Shown: positions 29,928 through 40,553 of the stretch, one piece after another | Layout: every line of letters starts with the position of its first letter | Numbering within the stretch: position 1 is the first letter of the stretch | Source: Epithemia pelagica | Taxonomy: Eukaryota > Bacillariophyta > Bacillariophyceae > Surirellales > Surirellaceae | Length of the DNA stretch: 64,000 nucleotides | Direction: 5' to 3' | NCBI GenBank assembly: GCA_946965045.2 | Contig: OX337239.1 | Coordinates: 2,682,268 to 2,746,267, forward strand | Notes under the pieces: generated by a model | The model's database searches: none | What the model was told of the DNA's origin: nothing | Seen by the model: only the letters and a program-made list of their open reading frames with translations | Program-made: the position numbers and the translations under genes

Positions 29928-30422
29928 GGTTCAAGGGTCGGATGAAGGGTAGGAGGGTAGCAGAAGGTCAAACGGATGGCAAGGGAAGGCTTGTTCTTGT
30001 GCAGAAATTTGCAATTGTGATGGGAAGAGCGAATTTCTGTGAGCCAACAATCTGCGAGTGAATCGGCGAGTAGTCGTCCGGCGATTCCGCGAGCGAGCGA
30101 GTTGGCGATCGGCGAATCCGCGAGTCGGCGAACCGGCGATTCCGCGAGCAAGCAGGCACGTGTCAAAAGCCAGCAGGCTTATATAATTGAGTCGTACGGA
30201 GCGCGTGGATGGACGGTCCACGTGTACGAGCACGTGCACGGTACGTTGTGCAGTCGCAAGTCACAAATTAGCGAGTGGGTCCCACAGTGACAAAAACAAG
30301 TCACAGAGATGACGCAGGCGAGCGAGTGACGAAGCTGCTTAGCGCGAACACCTCTCGAGTTTTGATCAGGCGCTTGCCGTCCGGCGAACAGTGGGGAATA
30401 ACAGACGATGGGTCTGATAAAC
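29928..30422 (-). other. Copia A 5' leader (with possible primer-binding site)
   Basis: Between the 5' LTR and gag ATG. Directly inside the LTR the minus strand reads GTTTATCAGACCCA, the expected position of a tRNA primer site; the tRNA is not identified. It contains GC-rich direct repeats (CTCGCGGAATCGCCGG) and an upstream small frame (MTCFCHCGTHSLICDL). Confidence 0.6.
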
Positions 30423-30662
30423 TGAATAAAAACTGACGGCCAGACGCAATATACGGCTTGCAACAATCAAACTATCAGAAATTATGGTAACTAAACTAGG
30501 GGTGCCCTTTGGGGGCAAATCGCTCACGAAGGGGCCAAACAGCGACCACGGTACCCACTAGCGAACACGCAACTAGGGGCCGGGCGATGCCAGGCAATGC
30601 GTAGCGAGGCATAGCGAGGCCCTTCGTAGTTTTCAAAGGGGGCGCCCGTGATTATTTATTCA
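30423..30662 (-). repeat. Copia A 5' LTR
   Basis: 240 bp; shows a small difference from the 3' LTR (TAGTTTTCAAAGG here, TAGGTTACAAAGG there). Confidence 0.95.
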
Positions 30663-31205
30663 ATTGGGGCACTGTCAACTGGGTGACAATAGACTTGTTG
30701 TCTCCAAATGCATAGGTGTGGTAAGCTAGAGGGACTCCCAACATCCTAAGCGTGTATCGAAGATCCATTACTTGATCGGTCATAGTACGACCTGCGATGA
30801 ACTCTGAGGTTCACGTTGCAGTAGCAACAGTACTTTGTTTTTGGAATACCAATCTACAGGGGTCTTGATAACAAACATAAGCACGCCAGTCATTCCACGT
30901 TCGGTAATAAGGTCATGATACAGATTCGCATCAAAGATCGCATCAAAGATCGCAGAAATCCTGACCATTTGTCCTAACGGCGTCGGTATGTCTTGATGAA
31001 GTTCCTCATCAATGTTTTCATATATGGAATTCAACCAATCATGTTCTTCTCCCTTGAGTTCACTATCATCAGGAATTCCTGTCCTAACTTTTATAGCTCC
31101 ATCTTGAAAGTGCTTGGCGTATCCATAGAGATGTTTCATGCGATCCATGTGTTCAATTCTTGGGGCAGCACGATCAGGTATGTGTGAGTTGTCCAGAATG
31201 CGGGC
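30663..31205 (-). pseudogene. old CoDi Copia RNase H fragment (continues 17200-17469)
   Basis: Reads MKHLYGYAKHFQDGAIKVRT, GIPDDSELKGEEHDW, DIPTPLGQMVRISAIFDA, NLYHDLITERGMTGVLMFVI and DWYSKNKVLLLLQ. After a frameshift it reads MTDQVMDLRYTLRMLGVPLA then GDNKSIVTQL. A 12-bp duplication (CATCAAAGATCG twice, near 30928-30952) inserts extra residues before DANLYHD. The fragment stops at the Copia A LTR. Confidence 0.8.
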
Positions 31206-31300
31206 TGGCGCGCGCCCGCGCGCAAGAAGAAAATTCGTCGGATGCAACACGGGGTATCGTGGAAAACCATGGTGCTTCAGAGGTCGGTCCGAAACCCTAA

Positions 31301-31391
31301 ACATGTACCTTTTTCCATTCGAAACCTTACAATCGTCCCTATGACCATGGTTTGACTGGTTGTTACCTTTCGAATGGAAAAAGGTACATGT
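31301..31391. repeat. perfect 24-bp inverted repeat with 43-nt loop
   Basis: Arm ACATGTACCTTTTTCCATTC plus GAAA at 31301-31324 is complementary to 31368-31391. Could be the end of a small foldback element. Confidence 0.85.
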
Positions 31392-31796
31392 TCTGACCTT
31401 CATTTTCTACTTGACATTGTGTACAAGGTGTAATGCGTTGCGTGGGATGGTTGGGTGGAGTGTCGCGTCCCGTCCCATCCCATCGTATCGATTGAAACAC
31501 AGAAGTAATAAAATTATGCATACGCTATAGTGTTGTATTTCTAGCCATTAGACCAGTCGTCGTGATTGTTCAGCTCCTGCTGCTGCGTTTCCGCAAAGTC
31601 GGCTGGGACGACTCCAATAGGGCAAGCCAGTCTCTTCGTCGTCGTCGTCGGGCACAAAGTCACGGGCCTGGTAGACAAAGGGCGACGAGGTTGATTAAAA
31701 GACACGGATATCGAAGCTGACACATTGCTGACACGCCGGTCACTGGTGAGGTACCTTCCAACGAATGACGCATTGATGGGCAATTTGTGATCCGCG

Positions 31797-31975
31797 TTGT
31801 TGCTCTCGTTCGTCTACTTGGTCTTGTTACTCTCGTGCCCTTGTTCGTCGTGTCGCTCTCGTTGCCCTTGTTGCTCTCATTGGTCGTGGTACCTCTCGTT
31901 GGTCGTGTTGCCCTTGTTGCTCTCGTTGGTAGTGTTGCACTCGTTGCTCTCGTTGGTCTCATTGCGCTTGCTCGT
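31797..31975. repeat. degenerate minisatellite (TTGCTCTCGTTGGTCGTG-type)
   Basis: About ten imperfect 18-bp units built of 9-bp halves such as TTGCTCTCG and TTGGTCGTG. Confidence 0.7.
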
Positions 31976-32420
31976 ATTGGTGATTGCTGGAAGAAAGAGA
32001 GGTTGTTTGGTTGCCTTGCTTTTCACCTCAGCCAGCCCTTCCCCAGCATGCAACTTGTTGCCTAGGATGCAAGTACTGCGAGGGCAATTGTTGATGTACG
32101 TCAACATGTTTGGTTGTTGGTTTTGTGTTTGCACTTAGCACATCGGTGCTTTGTCATCACTGGAGAGAGAGAGAGCGGGTGCTGCAAGTCCTTCCAACAA
32201 GCGGGGTCGACGATCGTGTACCACATCTTGTTGGTCCATGGCAAGCAAGGTAGGATCATTGGGTCGTCGAGTATCCAGAAGAGGAAAGGGGCACGGAGGT
32301 ACGGCATTGATTGTGATGGAGTGTCCCCTCCCGACGCGGGTTGTTGTTACAAGTACGCTGTGACTTTCTCTCTTGACTGACTAATTGCCAGTAAACTGAG
32401 AATGTAAGCGTAACACTCTA

Positions 32421-33600
32421 ATTAAGCCCCACCACATACCTGATCGTGCGCTGTGTCCACGGTAGGAAGATAATGCGTTTACAGCGACTGCGACATCGAA
32501 TCGACCAAGTGTGATCAACCACTGTGCAGCGCCGACCACATCTACTTTGCAATGCCCTCTTCGTCCAGGAAGTCAGTGTCATCAAATTCAGGATGATCAC
32601 CGCTCGGGAAAGGGCGCCAACCATTTACATATATTTTGCTATGCCCTCTTCATCCAAGAAATCTGTTTCATCAAGTTCAGGATGATCACCACTTGGTAAT
32701 GGAGATGATTGTTTCTTTCAAGGTCTCCCCTGGAAACATCTTCTCATAAGTACTGACCATCTTCTGGATGTACTTCTTGGGCTTATAAAATAGTGTACCA
32801 TTTGAGCTTGTACTTATGGACATGGACAAGTCTGTCAAGATATTCTTTTGGATTCTTCATGATCAACAGCAGGTCATCTACATACACATCAATGTATTCA
32901 TAAACATTACCATTACGTCTCATCCAAACGTCCTTATCGGCGCGACATGGGGTGAATCCGTCATTACACATTGTGTCGGCAAAGCGTTCATGATAACGTT
33001 TCCCAGATGTCTTGAGACCGTAGAGTGCCTTGTTTATAACCATAGTGTACCCTTCAAGACCAAATACTCTAAATTCTGAACCAGCTTCAAAGTATACCTT
33101 TTCTTTTGTATCAGCTTGATAAGCCTGTAAGCCAATGAGCTCACCGATCAGGAGGATAAGCTTGATACTTCTGAGAGATACTACTCCAGAGTACACGCTT
33201 TCCCCTGGATGGTCTGTCAGGTGTCACCCTGCCACAAGTCGGGACTTAATCAGCAGCCATGTAGACGTTAGTTCCCTTCACTATGAAGGTCTGGTAATCC
33301 ATTAACTGCTGTATCTCTATTTTCATACAATCAAGCCATTTCGTGTTGTCGTTTTCTTCATCAAAGCAAAGTTCTACGAAGCTTCACGTGAACGATTGTG
33401 CGTCATCATGGAGATCTTCATTGGTGACAGGGGTGAAGATCACATCCCACTGAACCACCTGCTCTTCACACTGAAAAGGAAGAGGAACCTCAAACGGCTC
33501 AGACCAGATGTGTTTCTTACCTGGCAATGTCTTCGTAATTATTCCCACCTCGGCTTCAAATGCGTTCTTCAGGGCTGAGAGTTTGTGCAAGATCCTGAAT
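32421..33600 (-). pseudogene. old CoDi Copia reverse transcriptase fragment
   Basis: From 33600 down: AEVGIITKTLPGKKHIW, KWLDCMKIEIQQLMDYQTF, VYSGVVSLRS, ADTKEKVYFEAGSEF, YTMVINKALYGLKTSGKRYH, DVYVDDLLLIMKNPK (YVDD box), HKYKLK, KMVSTYEKMFPGETLK and GDHPELDETDFLDEEGIAKY. The motif A catalytic segment is deleted between LQAYQ and ADTKEK. The GDHPE...DEEGIAK block is duplicated (32543-32600 and 32638-32700). Several frameshifts and stops. Probably the same copy as 30663-31205. Confidence 0.8.
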
Positions 33601-34087
33601 GCATTAAGGATTGCCTCTTTGGCCGACAGAGACTATGAAAACGGACAGTCGTATGATCACGACCGCTATTCACCTTGTAGTTGAAGCAGAACCACGGAAA
33701 AGTGAACATATTTGACTCCGTCAGCTTCTTTTTCATCGACATTGGACTCATCTGGTTTGTCAAGTCATCCAAGGCTAGAGGTGCATCAGCTGCGGCCGTC
33801 GCTTTCTTGGGCGGAGCCTTCTTCTTGTGGACTGGGGTCGTATCGAGGCGACCAACAGGCATCGTGGCGGCGATCAGCTCTTTGTCGTCTTCTTCTTTTG
33901 TTTCGTCGAGGTCTTCTCTGAACACGAACTCGTCGTCATTGCCGCTGTTGTCCGAAATGTCTTCAAGACAACGATCCTTCTTTGCTGCTTTTGAACCTGC
34001 GAACATAAAGGCGATGAGAAGACAATATGAGAAACCAATTAGAAAGTAAAATATGCACGATGGCCATCTTGTGTTCGGCTGAAACAA
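33569..34087 (-). pseudogene. unknown Lys/Asp-rich fragment
   Basis: Contains a putative start MPVGRLDTTPVHKKKAPPKK followed by ALDDLTNQMSPMSMKKKL and FTFPWFCFNYKVNSGRDH. The layout (basic Ala/Lys arm, short acidic link, beta-like block) does not match a known Copia domain. It sits between two Copia relics and may be a captured gene fragment or the gag of the old CoDi copy. Function unknown. Confidence 0.35.
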
Positions 34088-34139
34088 TGGTCTCTCGCTT
34101 TCTCGCGAAAGCGATTGCCGAAGGTCTTCTACTTCATGG

Positions 34140-35880
34140 CCGGCCAGTGAGCGACTCGGACAGCTTCAATGTCCGAGCGGGCTCCTTTGCGATGCCGGCG
34201 GACACTGCATATTCGGCGGCTTCATCCATATTGCCATTCTTGACGTCTTTCAGCGGCAGCCAAACAGTTGATTGATCGGACAGTTCACATTGTAGTTTCC
34301 AGCCTTTCTTTGTGTGACGTGACGTACCATCAAGAAACGATGCGTCGGTTCTCTCAACAGCGGTAAAATCACTACGATGTCCCACAATGGCTTTAAATGT
34401 GTTGAATGCGTTGCCCTCCTGGTCAACTTGCGCATAAAGATTCTCAGCGATCATATTAGTGGCGTATGACTCAACCGATCCATCCGGAAACTGTACATTG
34501 TAGTACCGGGTATCAAGGATTGGATTAGGGTCACGGTCACCTATTGGTCGTCCATGAGCGTCCTTAGTGCGTCCAATGATGGTCACTCGAGCACTTTCAC
34601 CTCCTCGCGGCAGCATGACTTCAGCAGTTAGATATTCATTAAGCTCCTCCGGTGTGTACGCATCGGATTTAAGTGCTTCGGCTTCTGGAAATAAGGGCTC
34701 AACTATCTCGCCTTCGTCAAAGAGTTCTGGGGGTGGATCACTCCCAGGTGTACCATCAGATGGTGGCTCTTTCAGTTTCCTCTGAATAGCGGCATCATAG
34801 TCTGTCATCTGTTGTCGAATCGTCGGATTCTTGAGATCGTCATCCGGAATGGCCTACACATCTTTCCGTGTGACATGATTGCCCTCTTGCGTTAGGATTT
34901 CATAGGCCATATCATCGGTGCAATCATCGGCAAGGCCCAGCCATTGTCCAATCAACTTTTTCTCGAAGGGAAACTGAGACGTGGGCGTGCGATAATACAC
35001 CGGCTGATAGAATTGGAACATGGCTAATGGAGAAATGTCTGGTGTGGAGCCAACCACATGTTCGAACGGTTTGCGTTCATCTCATTCAGAGATGTCGGAT
35101 GCCGTGAGTTGCCGTACGTGTGTGCACAATTTAAGAGCAAAGCTTCATTCACGTTGTGGTGCTCCGGTTACTCTCATGACTTTGACTACTCCCTTCTTTA
35201 GCTCACGAATGCTTGCTTCGGCGGCGTTCTGCCATGGACTGTAGGGAACCGTTTTCTCCATCTTGATGCGACATTCGTTGGATATTTCACCGGACTTCCC
35301 TTGGAACAATTCACTGGCACCATCAGATACCATTGTCTGCGGAATCCCTATATTCTGATCACACCAGTCCGGGTAAGTGGTATGACAAGGTTGGCATCCG
35401 ACACAGGGATGCTATGCGTACTTTGTGGGTCAAATTATTTCGGTACGTCATTGACCACAACATCATTGGTACGCATTTGGTTCGGACAGAGTAACGAACT
35501 GTCCATACGGTCCCATAAGAACAATGCTTGGTGAATGACAAGCAAGTATGACTGGTTGTCGCTGTCGGTCCAGACAGTAGCAGAAGTCGCAATAGGAACA
35601 TTGGACAACGGAGTATATTCCTCCGAAAATGGGTGCACAGTGATATAGCAGTGGGGTTCGGAGAGCATGACAAAGTGTCTTCCCACGGCACATGTGTCCG
35701 CATGTGAGTCTAATTCACAGGTTAACTCAATGGTCTCACCATGTTCGTCGGTGTTCATTGCATAGAGACGACATGCAAAACGTTTCGAAAAACTAAATTA
35801 GGTGCCTAAAGTGCATTTTGAACAATAAGATGCGTTTTATCATTATTCACTGTAGCAGCAGATGCACATGGCAGTGTAAG
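34140..35880 (-). pseudogene. Copia E relic (diverged sister of Copia A)
   Basis: Three pieces in pol order: gag-pol junction and protease (LPCASAATVNNDKTHL, then ELDSHADTCAVGRHFVML, 35880-35360), integrase C-terminal half (QTMVSDGASELFQGK ... AAEASIRELKKG, 35333-34854) and the post-integrase linker (34808-34140, DPPPELFDEGEIVEPLFPEA, SDQSTVWLPLKDVKNGN). The N-terminal integrase is deleted, frames shift between pieces, and the copy ends before RT. About 85-90 percent similar by eye to Copia A at protein level. Confidence 0.85.
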
Positions 35881-36360
35881 GCCAAGTGTTTCCAACCGTG
35901 CTTTCAAATAGTCATACCACAGTCGTGGCGCTCGATGGTCACCGTACAGACTCTTGTTGACTTCAAGAACTTTATCGCTGTGATCTTTACCGTAGCCCGT
36001 TGGTAAGTTGACGGAGATGGGCTCGGGCAAACTTGATTGAACGAAAGCATTCTCGAAGTAGATTGAGGCTGTAACCAAGTTGTGTTGCACCGACAGAATC
36101 AACAATTACAAAATTGATGGCCAGTCGATTACGGGTGCGAATGTATCCTCCTTGTCAAATATGGCCTTCTGTCGGTTGCCACGAACCACCAAACGTGCTT
36201 TGTAGCGAGAGACGGTACCATCGGAAAGACGCTTTGTTTCCCCCACGACGTGGAATTGTGGGCTGATGTCGTTGGTGGTGAGATTACAAATCAGTCCCAC
36301 TGTCGTTGAATGAGGACTCGAGAAACCCAATTATTGTCCTTGACGTGCCCGAGAGTTTCA
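35881..36360 (-). pseudogene. third Copia family relic (RT N-terminal region)
   Basis: 36330-36106 reads MGFSSPHSTTVGLICNLTTN then ISPQFHVV, SRYKARLVVRGNRQ and KEDTFAPVIDW, the pre-RT and RT finger region of a Copia family distinct from A-E and from the old CoDi copy. 36105-35881 continues FENAFVQSSLPEPISVNLPT, LYGDHRAPRLWYDYLKARL. The first RT catalytic Asp is lost (YFENAF). The fragment ends abruptly at the Copia E junction. Confidence 0.75.
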
Positions 36361-36393
36361 CTTTGGAAGTTTCTTGAACATAAGAGGGGCAAC

Positions 36394-36633
36394 TGAATAA
36401 AAACTGACGGCCAGACGCAATATACGGCTTGCAACAATCAAACTATCAGAAATTATGGTAACTAAACTAGGGGTGCCCTTTGGGGGCAAATCGCTCACGT
36501 AGGGGCCAAACAGCGACCACGGTACCCACTAGCGAACACGCAACTAGGGGCCGGGCGATGCCAGGCAATGCGTAGCGAGGCATAGCGAGGCCCTTTGTAG
36601 GTTACAAAGGGGGCGCCCGTGATTATTTATTCA
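36394..36633 (-). repeat. Copia B 3' LTR
   Basis: 240 bp, same family as the Copia A LTR. Confidence 0.95.
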
Positions 36634-36754
36634 GTCCCCGCGAACAAAATCGGGGTGGGCAACTTCGTTTAGTTCGTCATGTCAGCAGAGGCCGGTCCAG
36701 TACGTCGGACTATTCTTCAAAAGGGGCGATCCCATTTTGGATCTAAAAGGGGTG

Positions 36755-38845
36755 CTACCACATGATACGTTGGGCCAGGAATCGCAATCGAGGTCCGGGT
36801 AGCAGTTTGGTTAGGATATCGGCAAGATTCATTTCACCTTCTTCCCATGCAATGCGCACAAGTCCAGCAGCTTGCGCTTCACGAGTCCGATGATAAGCAA
36901 TTGCGTTGTGCTTCTTCTTTAGGACTGATTCCGGCTGCGTCGAGTTCTTAAACACAGATTCACTGTCGCAAAACACATTCGTCTCTCCATCCAACGGGAT
37001 ACCCATCATTCGCAACTTATAACGAAATGCTTCAATCATTTCAATGGCAGTTTTCATTGCCACGAACTCACTGCCAAATGTAGACGTCTCAACAGTGTTT
37101 TGTCGTTTTGAATACCACATGATCGGTGCTCGTTGCAAGAACAGTAGGACTCCTGTTTGAGAGCGCCGTGTGACACGACATCCAGCATGATCAGCATCGA
37201 CAAAGCAAGTCGTGGTGACAGCGTTTCCACGCGGTGCTGGTGCGTTTGGCGGAATCGGCTCGGCAGCATCAGGATAATACTCAGACCAATCCGGTCGGGT
37301 AAAACGTGACTCGTCGAAGTCAGGGGTTGTGTCGTCGAACACAATGGCGGATTTATCGTACTTCTTCAGATACGCGAAGATGTGCAACGTTTGCTCGAGA
37401 TGTCCTTCTCGTGGATTCGCCATAAAACGGGACATATGGGAGACTGCGGTTGTAATATCGATACGACCGAATTCAACAATCCAACGGAGAATACCGATTA
37501 GTCCTTGGTAATAGTTTGCACGTCTTGCGTGGAGTTCAGGAGTCGCATCCAATTCCGGGCGATATCCATCGGCGATCGGCGTCGTCACTTTTGACTTCAG
37601 CTTTTCTCCGGATTTCTCCACTTCCGTTTCGACTTCGGCAAGAGCACGCTTACAATACTTGTCAGCGGACATGGCCCAACGATCACGGTTCGACGGATCT
37701 TGCGTGTCGGGTATGGTATAACGCCGAATTTCGGATCCCAAGTATTCGTCTGGCGGTTTGATACTGTCGGGCTTGATCGTATAGCGCCTCTGCAGGTCCT
37801 GCATCACGGTTTTGGGATCATGACTAACAATCAGCAGATCATCAATATAGACCAAAACATACTCGTAATACTGGAACCCATCAGATGGTCGAGTGTTCGC
37901 TCGAAGCCATACATCAGGATCAGCTTGACACATCTTAAATCCCATATCGCGGAGCGTTGCGGCGATGTGATCACGCCACCTTGCGGCAGAACTTTTGAGA
38001 CCATATAATGCACGCACTATCAGTGCAGGTTGTCCAACCTTATCTGGTCCAAATTCGAGTCCCGCGGTGGTAGAGGTCTTCTCTTTAGTCGGTGCGTTTA
38101 GATATGCGTTTTGCACGTACCCGACGAGAACATCTAGACCATTTAGTACAGCGATAGTAAAAGCAATGCGTACGCTATCGCGGGATACCACACTAGAATA
38201 GGTCGATTCTTTGGGTGGATCAGTTTTGTGGCCTCCGGCCACTAACCGTGCTTTTTGTCGCAGGTCTGATTTGATATCAAAAACCATATGACAGGGAATA
38301 TGCTTGTATCCAGAAGGCACTTCGCCATCAGCTGGAAATTCGAAAGCAATGCCAACGTTCTTCATTTCTTTCTCAATAGCCTTGCGCCAGAAGTCAGTCC
38401 CCGTCCGGCGGTCAATCGCCAGGGCCTCTTCTACAGAGTGGGGCAGCTCAATGCCATACTTGTGCGTTCGCTTCCAATAACGTGACTTTACCTTTCTGAT
38501 AATGCGGTCTCGTTTGCGAAGTGCACGTGGCACCCACCATGCGAACGCAGGCTCTTTTGCGATGCCAGTGGATACTGCGTATTCGGCGGCTTCAATCATA
38601 TTTCCATTCTTGACGTCTTTAAGCGGCAGCCAAACAGTCGATTGATCGGACAGTTCACATTGCAATTCCCAGCCTTTCGTTGTGTGGTGTGATGTGCCGT
38701 CAAGGAACGATGCGTCTGTTCGCTTAACTGCGGTCTCATCATTGCGGTGACCCACAATGGCTTTCAATGTGTTGAACGCATTGCCCTCCGGGTCAACTAA
38801 GTCACAAATTAGCGAGTGGGTCCCACAGTGACAAAAACAAGTCAC
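36755..38845 (-). CDS. Copia B leader-pol fusion ORF (RT and RNase H)
   Basis: A 696-codon uninterrupted frame. The first 16 residues (MTCFCHCGTHSLICDL) come from the leader; the deletion joins this small upstream frame in phase with pol. It keeps the RT fingers (KARLVAGGHKTD), a Tyr in place of the first catalytic Asp (VGYVQNAYLN), the YIDD box and a complete RNase H (DADHAGCRVTRRSQTG, MWYSKRQNTVETS), ending RFLAQRIMW. Translation from the leader ATG is possible in principle, but RT should be inactive. Confidence 0.85.
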   Translation of the reverse strand: MTCFCHCGTHSLICDLVDPEGNAFNTLKAIVGHRNDETAVKRTDASFLDGTSHHTTKGWELQCELSDQSTVWLPLKDVKNGNMIEAAEYAVSTGIAKEPAFAWWVPRALRKRDRIIRKVKSRYWKRTHKYGIELPHSVEEALAIDRRTGTDFWRKAIEKEMKNVGIAFEFPADGEVPSGYKHIPCHMVFDIKSDLRQKARLVAGGHKTDPPKESTYSSVVSRDSVRIAFTIAVLNGLDVLVGYVQNAYLNAPTKEKTSTTAGLEFGPDKVGQPALIVRALYGLKSSAARWRDHIAATLRDMGFKMCQADPDVWLRANTRPSDGFQYYEYVLVYIDDLLIVSHDPKTVMQDLQRRYTIKPDSIKPPDEYLGSEIRRYTIPDTQDPSNRDRWAMSADKYCKRALAEVETEVEKSGEKLKSKVTTPIADGYRPELDATPELHARRANYYQGLIGILRWIVEFGRIDITTAVSHMSRFMANPREGHLEQTLHIFAYLKKYDKSAIVFDDTTPDFDESRFTRPDWSEYYPDAAEPIPPNAPAPRGNAVTTTCFVDADHAGCRVTRRSQTGVLLFLQRAPIMWYSKRQNTVETSTFGSEFVAMKTAIEMIEAFRYKLRMMGIPLDGETNVFCDSESVFKNSTQPESVLKKKHNAIAYHRTREAQAAGLVRIAWEEGEMNLADILTKLLPGPRLRFLAQRIMW

Positions 38846-38963
38846 AGAGATGACTCAAGCGAGCGAGTGACGAAGCCGCTTAGCGCGAACACCTCTCGAG
38901 TTTTGATCAGGCGCTTGCCGTCCGTCGAACAGTGGGGAATAACAGACGATGGGTCTGATAAAC

Positions 38964-39203
38964 TGAATAAAAACTGACGGCCAGACGCAATATACGGCTT
39001 GCAACAATCAAACTATCAGAAATTATGGTAACTAAACTAGGGGTGCCCTTTGGGGGCAAATCGCTCACGTAGGGGCCAAACAGCGACCACGGTACCCACT
39101 AGCGAACACGCAACTAGGGGCCGGGCGATGCCAGGCGATGCGTAGCGAGGCATAGCGAGGCCCTTCGTAGGTTACAAAGGGGGCGCCCGTGATTATTTAT
39201 TCA
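38964..39203 (-). repeat. LTR shared by Copia B (5') and Copia D (3')
   Basis: 240 bp. Left side: GTTTATCAGACCC-type leader of Copia B on minus. Right side: the pre-LTR sequence ACAAAATCGGGGTGG of a second copy. Confidence 0.93.
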
Positions 39204-40553
39204 CAAAATCGGGGTGGATCACTTCGTTTAGTTCGTCATGTCAGCAGAAGCGGACTATTATGAAAAGGGGCGATCCCATTTTGGATCTGAAAAGGGGTTG
39301 CTACCACATGATACGTTGGGCTAAGAACCGTTGCCGTGGTCCGAGTAGCAATTTGGTTAGGATATCGGCAAGATTCGTTTCACCTTGCCAGCAGCTTTTG
39401 CTTCACAAGTCCGATGATAAGCAATTGCGTTGTGCTTCTTCTTTAGGACTGATTCCGGCTGCGTCAAGTTCTTAAACACAGATTCATTGTCACAAAACAC
39501 ATTCGTCTCTTCATCCAACGGGATACCCATCATTCGCGACTTATAACGAAATGCTTCAATCATTTCAATGGCAGTTTTCATTGCCACGAACTCACTGCCA
39601 AATGTAGACGTCTCAACAGTGTTTTGTCGTTTTGAATACCACATGATCGGTGCTCGTTGCAAGAACAGTAGGACTCCTGTTTGAGAGCGCCGTGTGACAC
39701 GACATCCAGCATGATCAGCATCGACAAAGCAAGTCGTGGTGACAGCGTTTCCACGCGGTGCTGGTGCGTTTGGCGGAATCGGCTCGGCAGCATCAGGATA
39801 ATACTCAGACCAATCCGGTCGGGTAAAACGTGACTCGTCGAAGTCAGGGGTTGTGTTGTCGAACACAATGGCGGATTTATCGTACTTCTTCAGATACGCG
39901 AAGATGTGCAACGTTTGCTCGAGATGTCCTTCTCGTGGATTCGCCATAAAACGGGACATATGGGAGACTGCGGTTGTAATATCGATACGACCGAGTTCAA
40001 CAATCCAACGGAGAATACCGATTAGTCCTTGGTAATAGTTCGCACGTCTTGCGTGGAGTTCAGGAGTCGCATCCAATTCCGGGCGATATCCATCGGCGAT
40101 CGGCGTCGTCACTTTTGACTTCAGCTTTTCTCCGGATTTCTCCACTTCCGTTTCGACTTCGGCAAGAGCACGCTTACAATACTTGTCAGCGGACATGGCC
40201 CAACGATCACGGTTCGACGGATCTTGCGTGTCGGGTATGGTATAACGCCGAATTTCGGATCCCAAGTATTCGTCTGGCGGTTTGATACTGTCGGGCTTGA
40301 TCGTATAGCGCCTCTGCAGGTCCTGCATCACGGTTTTGGGATCATGACTAACAATCAGCAGATCATCAATATAGACCTAAACATACTCGTAATACTGGAA
40401 CCCATCAGATGGTCGAGTGTTTGCTCGAAGCCATACATCAGGATCAGCTTGACACATCTTAAATCCCATATCGCGGAGCGTTGCAGCGATGTGATCACGC
40501 CACCTTGCGGCAGAACTTTTGAGACCATATAGTGCGCGCACTATCAGTGCAGC
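39204..40553 (-). pseudogene. Copia D fragment (part of RT and RNase H)
   Basis: Minus frame 40331-39357 carries IRRYTIPDTQ, the RNase H signals FVDADHAGCRVTRR and VETSTFGSEF, then a damaged C-terminus (HRTCEAKAAGK). 40547-40377 reads ALIVRALYGLKSSAARW to QYYEYV and a TAG where copies A-C have the next codon before the YIDD box. The fragment ends abruptly at about 40553, where unrelated GGTGCATGC-rich sequence begins. Confidence 0.88.

Larger units (their letters stand above)
17470..30662 (-). mobile_element. Copia A (CoDi-type LTR retrotransposon) interrupted by a Ginger-like transposon
   Basis: LTRs at 17470-17709 (3') and 30423-30662 (5'), both 240 bp, starting TGAATAAAAACTG and ending TTTATTCA. 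Flanking sequence shares ATTG on both sides (17466-17469 and 30663-30666), a 4-bp duplication. Order from the 5' LTR: leader (30422-29928), gag (29927-27853), pol with protease, integrase and RT (27852-24657), then a 5,835-bp Ginger insertion (24652-18818), then the rest of RT/RNase H (18813-17835) and the 3' LTR. The pol join is exact: EYLGS on one side and IRRYTIPDTQ on the other, as in the uninterrupted copies. The RT catalytic Asp of motif A is Tyr. Confidence 0.93.
31206..32420. other. unassigned insert inside the old CoDi relic
   Basis: Lies between RNase H and RT parts of the old CoDi copy. Contains a perfect 24-bp hairpin (31301-31324/31368-31391), a degenerate minisatellite (31797-31975) and a (CGT)5 run near 31639. 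No recognisable gene; frames across the minisatellite are repetitive (NESNKGN-type). Confidence 0.4.
36394..39203 (-). mobile_element. Copia B, internally deleted Copia A-type element with two LTRs
   Basis: LTRs 36394-36633 (3') and 38964-39203 (5'), each 240 bp. Between them only 2.3 kb remain: the 5' leader is fused near 38797 to pol at VDPEGNAFNTLKAIVG, removing gag, protease and integrase. The RT-RNase H part is almost identical to Copia A, including the Tyr in motif A (codon 38119-38117). The right LTR is immediately followed by 3' untranslated sequence of another copy (Copia D), so the LTR is shared and no target duplication is expected on that side. Confidence 0.9.

Noticed and set aside
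31787-32138. Leu/Val-rich 'membrane protein' frames on plus
   Set aside because: Translation of a degenerate 18-bp minisatellite; similar hydrophobic patterns appear in two frames.
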